Shown piece by piece: positions 19,567 to 22,226 of a DNA stretch of 22,226 nucleotides. The stretch spans positions 927,153 to 949,378 of the forward strand of contig BFEA01000567.1 of the NCBI GenBank assembly GCA_003427395.1, in the 5' to 3' direction. Within the stretch, counting starts at the first letter, position 1, and the number at the start of each line of letters is the position of its first letter. This DNA comes from Chara braunii (lineage: Eukaryota; Streptophyta; Charophyceae; Charales; Characeae). The position numbers and the translations under genes were made by a program. The notes beneath the pieces were generated by a model. That model made no database searches and was not told the DNA's origin. It saw only the letters and a list, made by a program, of their open reading frames with translations.

Positions 19567-19756
19567 TGCGCGCCAGCCCGAAAATCAAGACTGGCCGCCT
19601 ATTCGATTTATTGGTGGCCGCCCTTCCGTTTCCGGCCAGCGTGTTACCCGGCGCGCCTCTGGAAAAAGAGCTGGGAAAGGTACTGGTGGTTAATTCTGTA
19701 TATTTGTCTTGGACTTTGCTATAGGTGAGTCTTGTGGCTTCCGTTTGAATAAAGCA

Positions 19757-19771
19757 ATTTACCATCTTTTT
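19757..19771. repeat. Target-site duplication of SINE copy 2, left
   Basis: ATTTACCATCTTTTT, identical to 19951-19965 on the other side of the SINE. A perfect 15-bp duplication at both edges is typical of LINE-mediated insertion. Confidence 0.9.
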
Positions 19772-19950
19772 TTTTTGTTTTTGTTTTTTCTTAAAAGGGC
19801 AACGGTCTTGAGATATTACCATTGAGCTGACCGACCCCAAGCAATTTATTAGTGGTTGGTTTCAATTGTCAAGTTCCATCAGCTGGATTCGAACACAGGT
19901 CTGTATTTCAACAGTTCATGGGTGTACCCACTGAGCTAGGGTCTTGGGTT
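19772..19950 (-). mobile_element. tRNA-derived SINE, copy 2
   Basis: Reverse-orientation copy of the family at 23-229. The B box lies at 19885-19894 and the A box at 19927-19938, read on the minus strand. The body matches copy 1 almost base for base through TGATGGAACTTGACAA and TAA(T)TGAATTGCTTGGGG-type landmarks, with an A-rich tail of AAAAACAAAAAC type. The flanking 15-bp duplications define its edges exactly, so full length is about 150 bp plus tail. A second stretch near 19810-19840 (GGTCAGCTCAATGGTAA on the minus strand) also looks like an A box. Confidence 0.92.
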
Positions 19951-19965
19951 ATTTACCATCTTTTT
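19951..19965. repeat. Target-site duplication of SINE copy 2, right
   Basis: ATTTACCATCTTTTT, the partner of 19757-19771. Confidence 0.9.
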
Positions 19966-20031
19966 CTTGTCCAAGTTGTAGACTTTGTTTGGATTTCTCG
20001 GTGTTTGTAGATTAAGGGTCTCGCTCCACTA

Positions 20032-20100
20032 CTGTCCACTGTACAATTTTTCGGACAGTTGGTGGACAGTTGTCAGAGCGAAAAATTGTACAGCGGACAG
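20032..20100. repeat. Hairpin at the 5' edge of a LINE fragment
   Basis: Arms 20032-20053 and 20079-20100 are inverted repeats with 21 of 22 positions matching and a 25-nt loop. The right arm belongs to the LINE coding frame; the left arm is its inverted copy just upstream. Confidence 0.75.
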
Positions 20101-21104
20101 TGGAAAATGCTTACGCGAAAATAAAAAAGGTGGCTTCCCAATACTTATGGAAACCGGCGGCGTCTGAACACCAAGGATTCATTTCAAAGGTAGCTTGGGA
20201 AACTGTCACCACGGAGAGAGAAAAAGGGGGACTGGGGATCTTAGACCCCCTGCAACAAAATCTAGCACTACTCTGTAAATGGGTGGTCTCAGGCACGTGG
20301 GGCAACAGGGAGCGTCTGTGGGTCAAGCAAGCCTAATACATACTCAGGTTGGAATGTGGTCTCCCCAAACCCGAAGACGTGTGGCGCTGCATGTTTATCC
20401 CCTCCTTTATCCACCGCCGCCCAAAGTCAAGGTTGTGGAGAAATATTATTTTGGCATGGTACAAACTGTTCCCTAGGAATAGACTGCAACCTTCTACTAA
20501 GCAGGAAGTATTGAATCGAATTTCTGTTCGACAACCCCCGATAGTCAAGGAGGACGGGACTCCGTTCGCTGCAAACGGTAGTCGGGGCAGTTTTGGGAAA
20601 GCTTGGGTGGAGAAAGGGGTCATCCAAATCAAGGACTGCTGGGACACAGCCACAAATGATTGGGTTCCCGAGCAGGTCCTGCGCAGAGCTCTGCGTCGCT
20701 GCCACAACATAGTCTCAAACTACGAATCAATCAAGAAAGCGGTCCCAGAATTTTGGCGGCGCATTGCCAGCAACTCCACAGAGGCAGCAGCAGGAGCCTG
20801 GCTCAAAGACCCCGAAGTAGCAGGGCAGTTTCTGTACGTTGTTGGCCCAGAGATACCGGAGGGGATAAGGGTCCAAGTTTGGAGTGCCTCCACTAGTCAA
20901 AAGAGAGTAGGGCTCCTGAAACACAATGGTGAGAAAACTCTATCTTCTACCGGGGGATACTTAGAAAGCAGAGTTTGGTCCCCGGGACCCCCCCCCCCTC
21001 CCCAGCCTCTCAGGTTGTCCTGTTGCAGGAGGACGCCTCTGCCCTTCAAGTGGAGGCCGCCTGTGATAAGCTCAGATCTGTACCGCGCGGCTTGCCGTAT
21101 CCCT
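20070..21104 (+). pseudogene. LINE ORF2 fragment, post-RT region
   Basis: The frame starts inside the protein (VENAYAKIKKVASQYLW, then GGLGILDPLQQNLALLCKW). That motif is typical of the segment just after RT in plant LINE polyproteins. It reads through a TAA at 20334-20336 (probably from CAA) in the same frame to about 20985, including FPRNRLQPS and GKAWVEKGVIQIKDCWD. A C-rich run near 20988-21000 marks a frame change, after which SQVVLLQEDASALQVEAACD continues to a stop at about 21104. RT upstream and the zf-RVT finger downstream are absent, so the copy is truncated at both ends. It is not collinear with the LINE pieces at 17440 or 18701. Confidence 0.7.
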
Positions 21105-21640
21105 GAGGAAAAATCTCGTGGAAGCCTCGAAGTACGGACACGGACAGAAAGGGTTTTTTCTTTTCTTTTTGCTTTTGTTTCTTTTTGAAACGGCTTTTTC
21201 ATTTTGTTTGGCTAATAACTCCCGCGCGGGCGAATAGCGGCCGCGGTATGAAAAGCAAGAAACGGTTTCGGTTAGAACTTTTTTTTGAATTTTTGCGCGC
21301 GCGCCTAAGCTCCGACTTCTTCGCGCGTCTCGCACCCCCGTTTCTTGTTTGGCATCCCCGCACCATCTTCCCTTCTTGCTGCGCGCATTTTCCCCATGCA
21401 GGACTCTTCGTTTCCCCCCCCCACCCAGCTCGATCCTTACTCCGCGAAGTGATTGGCCGCGTAGTTGGGATGCTCGGATCAATGTGGAAGAGCGGGAAAC
21501 CGCGCACCAGTTGGACGGACACCCCAATCACGCAGGACCATGCCATCCCGCGGGTCGAACCCTCTAACTCCCCACCTCCCTCCTGTCCTGCTCATCTACA
21601 ACCTGCGCTGCCCGCACCTCACGCTGACAACCCGCCGCCT
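21105..21640. other. CpG-rich sequence upstream of a promoter-like site
   Basis: No coding similarity. From about 21215 it is rich in CpG (CCCGCGCGGG palindrome, GCGGCCGC, GCGCGCGCGC), unlike the CpG-decayed retrotransposon. CCAAT-type motifs occur in both orientations (GATTGGCC near 21451, CCCCAATCAC near 21522). It fits an unmethylated upstream region of a host gene. Confidence 0.4.
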
Positions 21641-21647
21641 CCCGCAC

Positions 21648-21699
21648 TATAAATTCGCGCAACCCTCTCCTCTCACTCTCTTTGATCTCGGCTGCAATG
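21648..21699 (+). promoter_or_regulatory. Candidate core promoter: TATA box, Y patch, ATG
   Basis: TATAAAT at 21648-21654 is followed by a pyrimidine-rich patch (CCTCTCCTCTCACTCTCTTT, 21664-21683) at the distance where plant transcription usually starts. The first ATG is at 21697. That ATG opens only 23 codons (stop 21766-21768). A second ATG at 21711 opens 36 codons (stop 21819-21821). Either could be an upstream ORF or a first exon whose intron lies to the right. No downstream gene is visible to confirm it. Confidence 0.4.
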
Positions 21700-21821
21700 C
21701 TGCGCGAGCTATGCGCAAGAGTCCACGGCGCCGAACAGGCTCGACGAGCCCAAGGACGGGCGGAGTGACGACGTGGGGTGGACCCGCGGTAGTCTCCGGG
21801 CGAAGCAGTCGGAGGGACTGA

Positions 21822-22226
21822 GCAGTGGCGGGGATTGGACACCGGCCGCGGCATGGCCTTGTGGCTATGGTGGTCGGTGGTCTTGGGGAGTTTTGAAGGC
21901 TGCGCCTGGGGGCAGCAGTTAATTGAAATTTTTATGTACAAGAAGGACTCACTTTTATCTCCATTGCTGCTTTGTCTATTCATGTCGTGTGCGTGAAGCC
22001 CCGAGTGACGGGAGATGGTGGTGCGCATGAGTGATGTCGAAGGTCCATGGATGATTAGATGTCCTGTCAAAGTTTGTTGATTGCATGCATGTATGTGTGT
22101 ATGTACTCGTCCGGGCGGGGATGGGGAAACTGAACTGGGGGACCGTCTGCTTAGGAGTACGAGTGTGTTGATCCGGTTGTTCCCCTCCCCTCAGTGGTCT
22201 TTCCTGCGCTCGTGCGCGGTCTCGGC
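21822..22226. other. Right edge, possible 5' UTR or intron
   Basis: GC-mixed sequence with a short TG/CATG-rich run (GCATGCATGTATGTGTGTATG, about 22083-22103). No protein similarity seen. If the promoter candidate is real, this would be transcribed leader or first intron. Confidence 0.3.

Noticed and set aside
1-22226. CRISPR array, bacterial operon or prophage
   Set aside because: No spaced identical repeats, no Shine-Dalgarno-led gene chains; everything recognisable is a eukaryotic transposable element.

Overview
This is eukaryotic, repeat-dominated DNA with no intact protein-coding gene that I can recognise. The best guess for the host is a green plant or streptophyte alga with a transposon-rich genome (Chara-like is my impression, not proven). 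Three things support this. The large retrotransposon has a primer-binding site matching plant-type initiator tRNA-Met. The decay pattern fits CpG and CHG methylation. The neighbours are tRNA-derived SINEs, plant-style LINE fragments with zf-RVT fingers, and a Harbinger-like MITE.

Layout. Positions 1-229: a tRNA-derived SINE. 825-1781: a 957-bp MITE with 15-bp perfect terminal repeats and a TTA target duplication. 2101-2290: a T run and CTG/CAG-rich low-complexity DNA. 2306-16238: one decayed Ty3/gypsy LTR retrotransposon on the minus strand, about 13.9 kb. 16239-21104: a graveyard of LINE fragments on both strands, a second copy of the SINE with a clean 15-bp target duplication, minisatellites, homopolymer tails and a tRNA-Arg-like fragment. 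21105-22226: CpG-rich DNA with a promoter-like stretch, possibly the 5' end of a host gene running off the right edge.

The Ty3 element, read right to left: 5' LTR (13561-16238), initiator-Met PBS (13543-13560), Gag (capsid, zinc knuckle), protease, an acidic linker, RT and RNase H. Gag to RNase H lies mostly in one frame from 13430 to 9129. A separate frame starting with ATG at 9072 carries a PHD-like zinc finger followed by integrase and ends at 7336. A further accessory coding region (7339 to 5320) starts with an ATG overlapping the integrase stop codon as ATGA. The 3' LTR is 2306-4917. I do not recognise the accessory protein. The PHD-like finger in front of integrase and the ATGA-coupled accessory frame are the most unusual features here.

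The element is dead. I count 15 in-frame stops, every one explainable as C-to-T change of CGA, CAG or CAA. Several catalytic or metal-binding residues are replaced (protease Gly, RNase H Asp, integrase Glu, zinc-knuckle Cys), while the RT YMDD is kept. The LTRs differ at about 6% of positions in the stretch I aligned by eye, and the 5' LTR has lost the TATA box that the 3' LTR still carries.
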